Shown piece by piece: positions 16,047 to 25,800 of a stretch of DNA of 64,000 bases. The notes beneath the pieces were generated by a model. It saw only the letters and a list, made by a program, of their open reading frames with translations. It was not told the DNA's origin and made no database searches. How positions within the stretch are numbered: the first letter of the stretch is position 1; the number at the start of each line of letters is the position of its first letter. Location of the stretch: the NCBI RefSeq assembly GCF_017565305.1, contig NZ_JAGEKP010000008.1, forward strand, positions 1-64,000, read 5' to 3'. Both the position numbers and the translations under genes were made by a program. The DNA comes from Leifsonia sp. TF02-11. GTDB taxonomy: Bacteria; Actinomycetota; Actinomycetes; Actinomycetales; Microbacteriaceae.

Positions 16047-18701
16047 GTGACATCCACCTTCACCGACGCAGCCGTGTCCGTCGACGAAATCTGGCTCGAG
16101 AACCGCCGGGGAGCGTCCACGCTCGGTATCGCGGAGACGCGGCCGCGCCTGTCGTGGCTGGTGAGCGGCGACTCGCGGCATACATCGTTCACCGTCGAAG
16201 GCCGTGCGTCCGACGGGACGGTCAGCGTGTACGACGCCGAGGGTGCAGCCACCTCGATCGCGTGGCCGTTCTCGCCGCTTCGATCACGCGAACGGGTGAC
16301 CGTGCGGGTGCGCGTGTCCACCGCAGACGGTCACTCGGCCTGGTCGGCGAGCCAGTCCGTGGAAGCAGGTCTGCTCGAACGCGCCGACTGGATGGAACCC
16401 TTCGTCTCGCCGTCCCCGTCCGCCGCCCAGGGCGGGCTGCGGCCGGGCTACCTGCTGCGCAACGAGTGGGACCTGGCCGCTGTCGGGATCGGCGTCGATG
16501 ACATCCGGCATGCGCGGGTGTACTCGACGGCGCACGGCGTCTATGAGCTCGAGCTCAATGGCGAACCGGTGTCACCCGACGTGCTCGCGCCCGGCTGGAC
16601 GAGCTACCGGCATCGTCTGCGCTACCAGACCACCGACATCACCGATCGCCTCCGACCGGGACGCAATGCTCTCGGGGTCTGGTTGGCAGACGGCTGGTAC
16701 CGCGGACGTATCGGTTTCGACGGTGGCCTCTGGGACTACTACGGCGAGGACGTTTCGGCGCTGGTCCAGCTCGAACTCACCCTGACCGACGGCCGGCTGC
16801 TGCGGGTCCCGCTCGCGGACTCGTGGCGGTACCGGGCCGCGCCGATCACGGCGGCGGGCTTGTACGAGGGCGAGAGCTACGATGCGCGACTGCTGCCTCG
16901 CGGGTGGAGTGCGCCGGGGTTCGACGCGACATCGTGGGCGCAACCCGAACTGCTCGCACTGGACGCTTTCCCTGCCGCGATCGAGGCGCCGGTCGGTCCG
17001 CCGATCCGCGTCACGGACGTGCTCGAACCCGTGGCGGTGGAACGTGTCGCCTCCGGTCGGATCCGCCTCGACTTCGGCCAGAACATCGCAGGAAAGCTGC
17101 GGATCCGAGTGCGTGGACAGGCTGGCCAGACGGTGCGGCTGCATCACGCGGAAGTGATCGAGAACGGCGAACTCGGAGTCCGCCCGCTGCGCACCGCCGT
17201 CTCCATCGACTCGTACACACTGGCCGGCGACCGGCTGGAGGAGTGGACACCGCGCTTCACGCTTCACGGCTTCCGGTACGCCGAGCTCGAAGGGTGGCCC
17301 GGAGACATCGACACGGTCGACGTGGCGGCCCTCGTCGTGCACTCCGATATGCAGCGCACGGGATGGTTCACAAGCTCTCACCCCGGGCTGAACCGCCTCC
17401 ACGAAAACATCGTCTGGTCGATGCGCGACAACTTCGTGGACCTTCCGACGGACTGCCCCCAGCGCGACGAGCGGATGGGGTGGACCGGTGACATCCAGGT
17501 GTTCGCGCCCACGGCCCTCTATCTCTACGGCGCCCAGGGCGTGCTGACCAGCTGGCTCCGGGATGTCGCGCACGAGCAGAAGGACCACGGTCACGTTCCC
17601 AATTTCGTGCCGTGGGTGGAGTGCGGCTTCCCGAACTTCCCGACTGCCGCCTGGGGGGACGCGGCCGTCATCGTGCCGTGGGCGCTGTATCAACACGATC
17701 ACGATCCGTCGATCCTTGCGAGCCAGTACGAGTCGATGAAAGCGTGGGTCGACCTCGTCGACGACCTCACCGGCCAGACCGGCCTCTGGAACGCCGGGTT
17801 CCAACTCGGGGACTGGCTCGACCCGGCCGCTCCTCCGAACAATCCAGGAGACAGCCACACGGACAAGTACCTAGTGGCGACGGCATACCACGCGCTGTCC
17901 GCGAGGCTGCTCGCACGGTCGGCGAACATACTGGGGCGGAGTGAAGACGCGGTGCACTACGGCCGGATCGCCGAGCGAGCCGTCGCCGCGTTCCAGAACG
18001 AGTTCCTCTCGCCGAACGGCCGGCTCGTCAGCGACACCGTCACCTCGATCGCGGTGGCCCTCGTCTTCGAGTTGTTCGCGACTCCGGAGCAGGCGGAGCG
18101 GGCGGGAGCGCGACTGATCGAGTTGGTCGCGGCATCCGACTACCGCATCACCACAGGGTTCGTCGGAACCCCTCTGGTCTGCGACGCGCTCACCATCGCC
18201 GGGGGAATCGACCACGCCTACCATCTCCTGCTGCAGGAGGAGTTGCCGTCGTGGCTCTACCAGGTCGGCAAGGGGGCGACGACCGTGTGGGAGCGCTGGG
18301 ACAGCATGCTTCCCGACGGTTCCATCAATCCCGGCGGGATGACCTCGTTCAACCATTACGCCCTCGGAGCGGTCGCGGACTTCCTGCACCGGGTCGTGGC
18401 CGGGCTCAACCTCCCAGAGCCGGGCAGCGACGTCGTGGTGATCAAGCCGCATCCCGGAGGTGGTCTCACCCAGGCTGGCACCCGTCACCTCACGACGCAC
18501 GGTGAGGTGGGCGTCGAGTGGACCCGCCGCGGCACCGACTTCACGATCGACGTCGACGTGCCGCTGGGCCTTCGGGCCCGGGTGACTCTGCCCGGCTCCG
18601 GCGACGCGTTCGTCGAGGTCGGGCACGGCACGCACCGGCTCGTCGGTGAGTTCCGCAGCGCAGAGGACGACCCGCGCAAGCCGGCCAAGCGACGGTGGTG
18701 A
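16047..18701 (+). CDS. Alpha-L-rhamnosidase, GH78
   Basis: An 884-residue GH78 enzyme starting at GTG 16047 behind GGGAG. Domain order: N-terminal Fn3-like sandwich (LGIAETRPRLSWLVSG, about 25-115), lectin-like domain (about 150-330), catalytic alpha/alpha barrel, C-terminal sandwich. The acid motif DCPQRDERMGWTGD begins at D469 (E475 the likely acid). E749 in WERWDS is the presumed base. No signal peptide, hence cytoplasmic. It sits directly behind the ABC importer and ahead of an esterase, suggesting import and trimming of acylated rhamnosides. Confidence 0.95.
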   Translation: MTSTFTDAAVSVDEIWLENRRGASTLGIAETRPRLSWLVSGDSRHTSFTVEGRASDGTVSVYDAEGAATSIAWPFSPLRSRERVTVRVRVSTADGHSAWSASQSVEAGLLERADWMEPFVSPSPSAAQGGLRPGYLLRNEWDLAAVGIGVDDIRHARVYSTAHGVYELELNGEPVSPDVLAPGWTSYRHRLRYQTTDITDRLRPGRNALGVWLADGWYRGRIGFDGGLWDYYGEDVSALVQLELTLTDGRLLRVPLADSWRYRAAPITAAGLYEGESYDARLLPRGWSAPGFDATSWAQPELLALDAFPAAIEAPVGPPIRVTDVLEPVAVERVASGRIRLDFGQNIAGKLRIRVRGQAGQTVRLHHAEVIENGELGVRPLRTAVSIDSYTLAGDRLEEWTPRFTLHGFRYAELEGWPGDIDTVDVAALVVHSDMQRTGWFTSSHPGLNRLHENIVWSMRDNFVDLPTDCPQRDERMGWTGDIQVFAPTALYLYGAQGVLTSWLRDVAHEQKDHGHVPNFVPWVECGFPNFPTAAWGDAAVIVPWALYQHDHDPSILASQYESMKAWVDLVDDLTGQTGLWNAGFQLGDWLDPAAPPNNPGDSHTDKYLVATAYHALSARLLARSANILGRSEDAVHYGRIAERAVAAFQNEFLSPNGRLVSDTVTSIAVALVFELFATPEQAERAGARLIELVAASDYRITTGFVGTPLVCDALTIAGGIDHAYHLLLQEELPSWLYQVGKGATTVWERWDSMLPDGSINPGGMTSFNHYALGAVADFLHRVVAGLNLPEPGSDVVVIKPHPGGGLTQAGTRHLTTHGEVGVEWTRRGTDFTIDVDVPLGLRARVTLPGSGDAFVEVGHGTHRLVGEFRSAEDDPRKPAKRRW

Positions 18702-18726
18702 GGAGACGACGGCGGTGAGGAGAGAA

Positions 18727-20244
18727 ATGCACGGATCATCGTTCCCGCTGGTCGACGCCGAGACGACGCACGGTCGTGTGCGGGGAACCATCGAGCGCGG
18801 AGCGCTCGCCTTCAAAGGGATCCCCTACGGCGGATCGACCGCGGGCCCGAACCGGTTTCGGCCGCCGAAGCAGCCCGCGGGGTGGGACGACGTGCGGAGC
18901 TGCTTGTTCTGGGGTCCGCAGGCGCCCCAGCAAGCACTGGGCCAGAACGCTCTCGGCCTGAGCGGCGACGAAGACGCGTTCGTCTTCTATCGGGGCTCGG
19001 CCGCGGTGGCTCAGAGCGAGGACTGTCTGCGGGTGAACGTCTGGACTCCCGATCTGGCCGGTGCCCGGCCGGTGATGGTCTATCTGCACGGCGGAGCGTT
19101 CACCGGAGGATCCGGCAACGATCTGCTGGCCTACGACGGTGCGAATCTCGCACGTTCCGAGGACTGTGTGGTGATCACCTCGAACCACCGGCTCAACCTG
19201 TTCGGTTTCCTCGACCTCAGCCGGCTGACCGGCTACGAGGACAGCGCGAACCTCGCCATGCAGGACATCGTGTTGATGCTGCAGTGGGTGCGCGACAACG
19301 CCGCGTCATTCGGCGGGGACCCGGGGAACGTCACCATCTACGGGCAGTCGGGCGGTGGCGGCAAGGTCTCGTGCCTGCTCTCCATGCCGTCCGCCCGGGG
19401 GTTGTTCCACAAGGCTGTCGTGCAGAGCGGCTCGTTCGCCGAGATCCTGGACCCCGACGCGTCGCACGCCCAGGCCCGCGAGGTTCTCGACCGTATCGGA
19501 GTCGCGCCCGATCAGCTCGACGGGATCCCGATGAGCGCGCTGATCGATGTCGCGGCCGGCTTCGGCTTCACAGCATGGCGGCCGGTCCAGGACGGGCGCA
19601 TCATCGCGGAGCCTCTGCTCGGCGATCCGTCGGCGCCGGGCTCCGACGCGCTCTCCGCCCACGTTCCGCTGATCGTCGGAGCGAACCAGAACGAGTTCGT
19701 GAACGGCCTGGACAACCCCCGCGCCGAGACCATGACCTGGGCCGATGTCCGTTCGGAGCTCCGTACCGATTTCGGAGCCTCCGCGGACGACGTGCTCGCC
19801 GCGTACAAGGACCGCTACCCTGACGAGTCGCCGTTCGGCCTCTTCGCCACCATCGAGGCCGCTCCGATGCGGGTGGCGGCGGTGCGCCAAGCGGAAGCCA
19901 AGGTGGCACAGGGCGGCCAGGCCTGGCTCTATCAGTTCGCCTGGAAGACTCCGGTACTCGGAGCCAGGCCCGGCACGTTCCACAGCGCCGAGATCGCCTT
20001 CGTGCAGAAGAACGCCGTTCTCTGCGAACGACAGACGGGGGCGACGGCGGCCGCCCTCGACGTGGCAGACGCTGTGGGTGGCGCATGGGCGGCCTTCGCG
20101 AGAACGGGGCGCCCAGGAGAGCAGTGGCGACCGTGGGATGACGGGCGCTCGACGATGGTCTTCGACGCTCCCAGCCGGTGCGAGGCGAACTTCGACGACC
20201 AGATCCTCCAGGCGGTCGGTCACGCGACGTGGACGTGGGCGTGA
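18727..20244 (+). CDS. Type-B carboxylesterase
   Basis: 505 residues from ATG 18727 behind GAGGAGAG. A longer frame overlaps the previous gene and is less likely. Features: oxyanion loop YLHGGAFTGG, nucleophile Ser208 in GQSGGGG (GESAGG in most relatives), NLFGFLDLS, and the catalytic-His region GTFHSAEIAF. No signal peptide. As the last gene of the LacI-controlled operon it may remove acetyl or phenolic acyl groups from the imported glycoside. Confidence 0.9.
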   Translation: MHGSSFPLVDAETTHGRVRGTIERGALAFKGIPYGGSTAGPNRFRPPKQPAGWDDVRSCLFWGPQAPQQALGQNALGLSGDEDAFVFYRGSAAVAQSEDCLRVNVWTPDLAGARPVMVYLHGGAFTGGSGNDLLAYDGANLARSEDCVVITSNHRLNLFGFLDLSRLTGYEDSANLAMQDIVLMLQWVRDNAASFGGDPGNVTIYGQSGGGGKVSCLLSMPSARGLFHKAVVQSGSFAEILDPDASHAQAREVLDRIGVAPDQLDGIPMSALIDVAAGFGFTAWRPVQDGRIIAEPLLGDPSAPGSDALSAHVPLIVGANQNEFVNGLDNPRAETMTWADVRSELRTDFGASADDVLAAYKDRYPDESPFGLFATIEAAPMRVAAVRQAEAKVAQGGQAWLYQFAWKTPVLGARPGTFHSAEIAFVQKNAVLCERQTGATAAALDVADAVGGAWAAFARTGRPGEQWRPWDDGRSTMVFDAPSRCEANFDDQILQAVGHATWTWA

Positions 20245-20306
20245 GGCCGAGGAGCGGTGTTCAACGCGTCGCCCCGGACGTACGGGATGACGTTCGGCGT
20301 CGGGTC

Positions 20307-21314
20307 CTACAGTCCGCCGGTGGATTCGCGAACGACGAGCTGCGCCTCCGTCTCGGGTCCGGCCGTGGGCGTCGGCGCGTCGGTGACCGCGCTCAGAGCG
20401 AGCTCCGCGACGTAGCGTCCGAGCCCCGCCGTGTCGATTCGCACGCTCGTGAGGCTGGGGACGAAGAGCGACGCGAGGGGACTGTCGTCGTGGCCGATCA
20501 CGGCGACATCGTGCGGGACGGTGCGCCCGGAGCGGAGGACGGCGCCGGCGACCAGCGCCGCGATGTCGTCGTTGTAGGCGACGACGCCGTCGATTCCCCT
20601 GGCCAGCCATCCCTCGACGACCGCGGCCGCGTCGGTCGCGTCGATGTCCGCATCCGCAGCGAAGCCGCTGCCGGTCCGTTCCAGCAGAGTCCGGCCCGCT
20701 AGCGCACGACGGGTGGCCACGAGGTCCCCGATCCGCGGATCCGCCGAACCGGCGAACGCGAGCGTCGAGCGGCCGCGCTCGAGCAGGTGCTCGACCTGGA
20801 GGCGCGGCCCTTCGATGTATCGCAGGTCGTCCGCTGCTGCTTCTGCTCCGTCTTCGAGGACGGCTGCGATCACGTGCTGCACTCCACTGTCGCGGATCTC
20901 CGCGACGAGGGCGCGGGGGAGTGGCGCCATCCCGAGCACCACGTCGGGGCGCAGCGTCTCCCACAGTGGCTGAGCTTGGCCGCCGGGGTGCGGCGTCATC
21001 GTGACCAGCGAGTACCCGGCGCGATCGAGGACCAGCGATGCCTCGTCCAGGTGGGTGCGCATGCTGTAGTCCATGGGCCAGTCCGGGAGGATGACCAGAA
21101 CGATCCGGCTCTGACCGCTCCGCAGTGCTCGTGCGGCGGTGTGCGGCCGGTACCCGAGGCGCTTCGCCTCTGTGAGCACCCGTTCCCGGGTCGCGGAGGA
21201 GATCGTCTGGCCGGGGGTGTTGTTGAGGACGAAGCCGACCGTGGCGCGGGAGATGCCCAACGAGCGCGCGACATCGGCCGCGGTCACGCGCTTGAGGGTT
21301 TCCGAATTCGTCAC
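20307..21314 (-). CDS. LacI-family transcriptional regulator
   Basis: 335 residues. GTG 21314 follows AAGGAG. Helix-turn-helix: TAADVARSLGISRATVGFVLNN, then a ligand-binding domain. It diverges from the MFS/GH78-GH3 operon. Two near-identical sites related to CTAGCWCGTGCTAG flank the opposing promoter and are probably its operators. It ends convergently with the carboxylesterase gene. Confidence 0.92.
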   Translation of the reverse strand: MTNSETLKRVTAADVARSLGISRATVGFVLNNTPGQTISSATRERVLTEAKRLGYRPHTAARALRSGQSRIVLVILPDWPMDYSMRTHLDEASLVLDRAGYSLVTMTPHPGGQAQPLWETLRPDVVLGMAPLPRALVAEIRDSGVQHVIAAVLEDGAEAAADDLRYIEGPRLQVEHLLERGRSTLAFAGSADPRIGDLVATRRALAGRTLLERTGSGFAADADIDATDAAAVVEGWLARGIDGVVAYNDDIAALVAGAVLRSGRTVPHDVAVIGHDDSPLASLFVPSLTSVRIDTAGLGRYVAELALSAVTDAPTPTAGPETEAQLVVRESTGGL

Positions 21315-21348
21315 AGGTTCTCCTTCGTCCTCTCGACTCTATCTCGCA

Positions 21349-21362
21349 CTTGCACGTGCTAG
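21349..21362. promoter_or_regulatory. LacI-type operator on the -35 box
   Basis: CTTGCACGTGCTAG matches the downstream site (21387-21400) at 12 of 14 positions and has a central CG. It overlaps the -35 TTGCAC. Confidence 0.7.
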
Positions 21363-21379
21363 CTAGTCGCGTCTATAGT
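21350..21379 (+). promoter_or_regulatory. Promoter of the MFS/GH78-GH3 operon
   Basis: -35 TTGCAC (21350-21355), 18-bp spacer, -10 TATAGT (21374-21379). Operators lie over the -35 box and just after the -10 box. Confidence 0.65.
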
Positions 21380-21385
21380 GACTTC

Positions 21386-21401
21386 ACTAGCTCGTGCTAG
21401 T
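21386..21401. promoter_or_regulatory. LacI-type operator at the transcription start
   Basis: ACTAGC (21386-21391) and GCTAGT (21396-21401) form an inverted repeat around TCGT. Centred 38 bp from the other copy. Confidence 0.75.
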
Positions 21402-21443
21402 ACCCTTCCCGAAACAGAGCCCCTGACGATGGAGTCACCTGAC

Positions 21444-22784
21444 ATGTCGAACCCCACCAGCGACGAACCGGTCGTCGCAGCGATGCCGGCACCGCTTCCC
21501 GCTCCGACCGTCCATCCCGAGGCGGTCGCCGATGAGGCCCGCACCCCGCCGGAGCTTCCGAAGGTCGGCGCCGGCTACATCTGGTTCATGGTCCTGGCGC
21601 AGTTCGGCGTCTTCATGGCCTTCATCACCCCGATCGCGATCTCGCTCGCCATCCGGGTGCAGTCCATCGCTCCGGGGCACGCCGAGTACCTCGGCTACAT
21701 CACCGGCGCCGGCGCCCTGTTCGTGATGCTCTCCGCGCCTTTCATGGGGGTGTGGAGCGACCGCACCCGCAGCCGCCTCGGCCGCCGTCGTCCCTTCATG
21801 ATCGGCGGCATGGTCGTGGGCGTCGTCTCGCTGGTGTGGATGGCGGCGGCCCCGTCCGTCCTGCTGCTCGGCGTCGGCTGGGTCCTGGCGCAGTGGGGGT
21901 GGGGCACGGTGCTCAGCAACCTCCAGATCTCCACCGCCGATCGCCTCCCGGAATCCCAGCGCGGCAAGGTCGGCGGTCTCACCGGGTTCGCGACGCAGAT
22001 CGCGCCCGTCTTCGGCGTGGTCATCGCCCAGTTCTTCACGGCGAACGCCCTGCTGCTCTTCCTCGTCCCCGGAGCGGTGGGCGTGGTCCTGGTGACGCTG
22101 TTCGTGACGCTCGTGCACGAAGACGACAGCCGAGGGCTGCCGAAAGAGCAGTTGACGGTCGGTCGATTGCTGCGGAAGTACGTCTACAACCCGGCGCAGT
22201 TCCCGGACTTCTCGTGGAACTGGCTCGGCCGCTTCCTCTTCTACTTCGGGCTCACCCTGAACACGACCTTCACCGCCTTCTTCTTCGCGGAGCGCATGGG
22301 CGTCACGGTCGACAAGGTGGCCGGAGTCATCGCTGCTCTGGGCGGCATCGGCGTGCTCGCGACCACCGCCGGTGCGCTCGGCGGTGGCTTCCTGTCCGAC
22401 CGGCTCCGCAGGCGCCGCGTCTTCCTCGTGCTCGGCGGTGCGGTGATGGCCGCGGGTATGACGACGATGGCCCTCTCGAATTCGCTGCCCCTCCTGATCG
22501 CCGGCTCACTCGTGGTGTCGCTCGGCATCGGTCTCTTCGCCGCCGTCGACCAGGCGCTGTTGCTGGACGTCCTGCCGGAGAAGGACACCGACGCGGGCCG
22601 CTTCATGGGTATCACCGGCTTCGCCACGTCGATCCCGCAGGCCGTCGCACCGCTCGCCGCCTCGGCGATCCTCCTCATCGGCGTCACCGGCGGCCAGAAG
22701 AACTACACGCTGCTCTTCCTCATCGCCGCCGCGCTCGTCCTCCTCGGCGGTCTCGTCATCCTCCGCATCCGTTCCGTCCGCTGA
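21444..22784 (+). CDS. MFS glycoside importer (GPH/SLC45-like)
   Basis: 446 residues from ATG 21444, 9 bases after GGAG. ATG 21429 and GTG 21378 are open alternatives, but 21378 lies on the promoter's -10. It has 12 predicted membrane spans. The cytoplasmic loop signature GVWSDRTRSRLGRRRPFMIGG resembles sugar/glycoside MFS carriers, and the 60611 protein has a very similar loop. It is followed by intracellular GH78 and GH3 activities, so it probably imports intact rhamnosyl-glycosides by proton symport. Confidence 0.88.
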   Translation: MSNPTSDEPVVAAMPAPLPAPTVHPEAVADEARTPPELPKVGAGYIWFMVLAQFGVFMAFITPIAISLAIRVQSIAPGHAEYLGYITGAGALFVMLSAPFMGVWSDRTRSRLGRRRPFMIGGMVVGVVSLVWMAAAPSVLLLGVGWVLAQWGWGTVLSNLQISTADRLPESQRGKVGGLTGFATQIAPVFGVVIAQFFTANALLLFLVPGAVGVVLVTLFVTLVHEDDSRGLPKEQLTVGRLLRKYVYNPAQFPDFSWNWLGRFLFYFGLTLNTTFTAFFFAERMGVTVDKVAGVIAALGGIGVLATTAGALGGGFLSDRLRRRRVFLVLGGAVMAAGMTTMALSNSLPLLIAGSLVVSLGIGLFAAVDQALLLDVLPEKDTDAGRFMGITGFATSIPQAVAPLAASAILLIGVTGGQKNYTLLFLIAAALVLLGGLVILRIRSVR

Positions 22785-22800
22785 CCCACGAAGGCCTGCC

Positions 22801-25800
22801 ATGTCTGTCACCGTCACCCCCGTCCGGTTCGAACACCACCGCGATGCTCTCGGCATCGGCGAGGCCGCGCCACGGCTGAGCTGGATCGTCGAGGAAGCAC
22901 CGGCGGGCTGGTCGCAGGCCTCGTACGAGTTGGAGTCCGGGACCGGCGAGACCGCCCGAGTGGACAGCCGCGAGTCGGTGCTCGTTCCGTGGCCGTTCGC
23001 CGCGCTGGCTTCGCGGGAGCGTGCGTCCCTGCGGGTGCGCGTGACGGGGGAGGACGGCACCGTCTCGGATTGGTCGGGCTGGGCCCAGGTCGAGGCCGGC
23101 CTGCTCCTGCCGGACGACTGGACGGCCCGGCTGATCACACCGGCTCCGGGAGCGGCCGCCCTCGTGCGGCGGACCGCCGAGCTCGCGGCCAAGCCGGTGC
23201 GCAAAGCCCGTGTCTACGCCACGGCGCACGGCCTCTACCAACTGGAGATCAACGGCAGGCGCGTCGGCGACGACGAGCTGGCCCCCGGGTGGACGGCCTA
23301 CGAATCGCGCCTGCGCTTTCAGACCTACGATGTCACCGACCTGATCCGCGGAGGCGAGATCACCATCGGCGCGTGGCTCGCGGACGGCTGGTGGCGCGGC
23401 TATCTCGGCTGGGACGGGCGCAGGGAGTGGTACGGCACCGAGCTGGGGCTGCTGGCCCAGCTGGAGGTCGAGTACGAGGATGGCGACCGACAGGTGATCG
23501 GGACCGACGCTACGTGGGAGAGCAGTGCCGGGCCGATCGTCTCCGCCGACCTCTACAACGGGGAGCACTTCGACGCCCGGCTGTTCGACCCGAAATGGTC
23601 GACGCCCGGCAGCACGTCGGGCGACTGGACGCCGGTGACGGTCGCCGACTTCGACACCGGGCTGCTGGTAGCGCCCGACGGTCCGCCGGTGAAGGTCACC
23701 GAGACGGTACCGGTCGCCGATGTCAGCGTCTCGCCCTCCGGCCGCACCATCCTCGATTTCGGTCAGAACCTCGTCGGCCGTCTGCGGATCACCGTCACCG
23801 GCGACGAGGGAGATACCGTGGTTCTCCGCCACGCAGAGGTCCTGGAGGCGGGCGAGCTCGCGACCGAGCCACTGCGCGGCGCCAAGGCCACCGACACCTA
23901 CGTCCTGAGCGGAGGCAGTGCCGAGCAGTGGGCGCCGCGATTCACCTTCCACGGGTTCCGGTACGCGGAAGTGATCGGGTGGCCCGGCGATTTCGATCCG
24001 TCGTCGGTCGTGGCCGAGGTGCTGCACTCCGACCTGGAGCGGACCGGGTGGTTCGCTGCCTCCGACCCCAAGCTGGACCGGCTGCACCAGAACATCGTGT
24101 GGGGGATGCGTGGCAACTTCGTCGACGTCCCGACGGACTGCCCGCAGCGGGATGAGCGACTCGGCTGGACCGGTGACCTCCAGGTCTTCGCCCCGACGGC
24201 GGAGTACCTGTTCGATAGCGCGGGCTTCCTGACCTCGTGGCTCAAGGACCTCGCGGCCGAGCAGGCCCGGTACGGGGGCACGCCGATGGTGGTCCCCGCA
24301 ATCACGACCGGTTACACCGGCCCGATGGCCGGCTGGGCCGACGCGGCGACGGTCGTGCCGTGGACGATGTACCAGTCGACCGGTGACCTCGATGTCGTCG
24401 CCCGGCAGTTCGACTCGATGCTCGCCTGGGTCACCGAGGTGGAGGCTGCGGCGGGCCCCGACCGGATCTGGTCGGCCGGGTTCCAGTTCGGCGACTGGCT
24501 CGACCCCTCCGCGCCGGCCGGACGGCCGGAAGCGGCCGCCACGTATCCGGAGATCGTCGCGACCGCGTACTTCGCCCGGTCGGCCCGGATCGTCGCCGAT
24601 GCGGCAGCGCTTCTCGGGCGCTCGGAAGCAGCGCGACTCCGCTCGCTGGCCGATGAGGTCGCCACCGCCTTCCGCCGCGAGTATGTCTCGGAGGCCGGGC
24701 GCGTCCTCTCCGATTCGGCCACGGCATACGCGCTCGCGCTGCAGTTCGATCTCGCCGGCGACGATGCCGCGCGGACGCGCGCCGCAGACCGGCTCGCGGA
24801 GATCGTCCGTGCGAACGGGTTCAAGATTTCGACCGGCTTCATCGGCACCCCGCTGATCTGCGATGCGCTCTCGGCCAACGGGCACCCCGACACCGCTTAC
24901 AAGCTCCTGTTCCAGACCGACGCGCCGTCCTGGCTGTATACCGTCGACCAGGGCGCCACCACGATCTGGGAGCGGTGGGATTCGCTGCTGCCCGACGGCA
25001 CCGTGAACCCGTCCGGCATGACGTCGTTCAACCACTACGCGTTCGGCGCCGTCGGCGACTGGCTGCACCGCGTCGTCGCCGGCCTGGCCCCTGCGGCGCC
25101 GGGCTACCGGCAGCTCCGCATCGCGCCGCAACCTCCCCGTCGCGGCCTCACATCGGCATCCGCCCGTCTGAAGACGCCTTACGGCACCGCGGAGAGCGGC
25201 TGGGTGCTCAGCGACGGCGAACTCCGGTTGGCCGTCCGCGTCCCGGTCGGTGTCACCGCCGAGGTGGTACTGCCCTCCGGCACCCGGCACGTCGTCGGCC
25301 ACGGCGAGCACGAGTTCAGCGAGACGTTCGAGGTCGACCAGGAAACGCACGTCACCGTGACCGTCGACACCCCGCTCGGGACACTCATCGAGAGTTCAGA
25401 GGCGATGGCCGTCCTCACGGGCGTCATCACCAAACACGTGCCAGAGGCGGCCGAGCACATGGAAGCGGGGTTGCGCGGGCAGGAGGCCGTCACGCCCCGT
25501 CAAGTCTCGTCCATGCTGCCCAACTCTGAGGCTGTGCTCGCCGATCTGGAACGCGGCTTCGCGGCCGTCAGCGCGGGCGGACCCGTGCCGGACGACGTGC
25601 TCCACGCACCCGAACCGACCGTGGACGACGACGCGCTCGCCCGGGACGCGGCTCTGCTCACCGGCCGCGACTTCTGGTCGACCCGCGAAGGCGACGGTAT
25701 CCGTTCCCTCGTGCTGGTGGACGGACCGCACGGCGTCCGCCGGCAGGGCGGCACGGCCGACAACCTCGGCTTCAACCAGAGCCTCCCTTCCACCTGCTTC

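Noticed and set aside
21378-21443. MFS carrier starting at GTG 21378
   Set aside because: The codon overlaps the -10 box TATAGT. ATG 21444 has a properly spaced GGAG.
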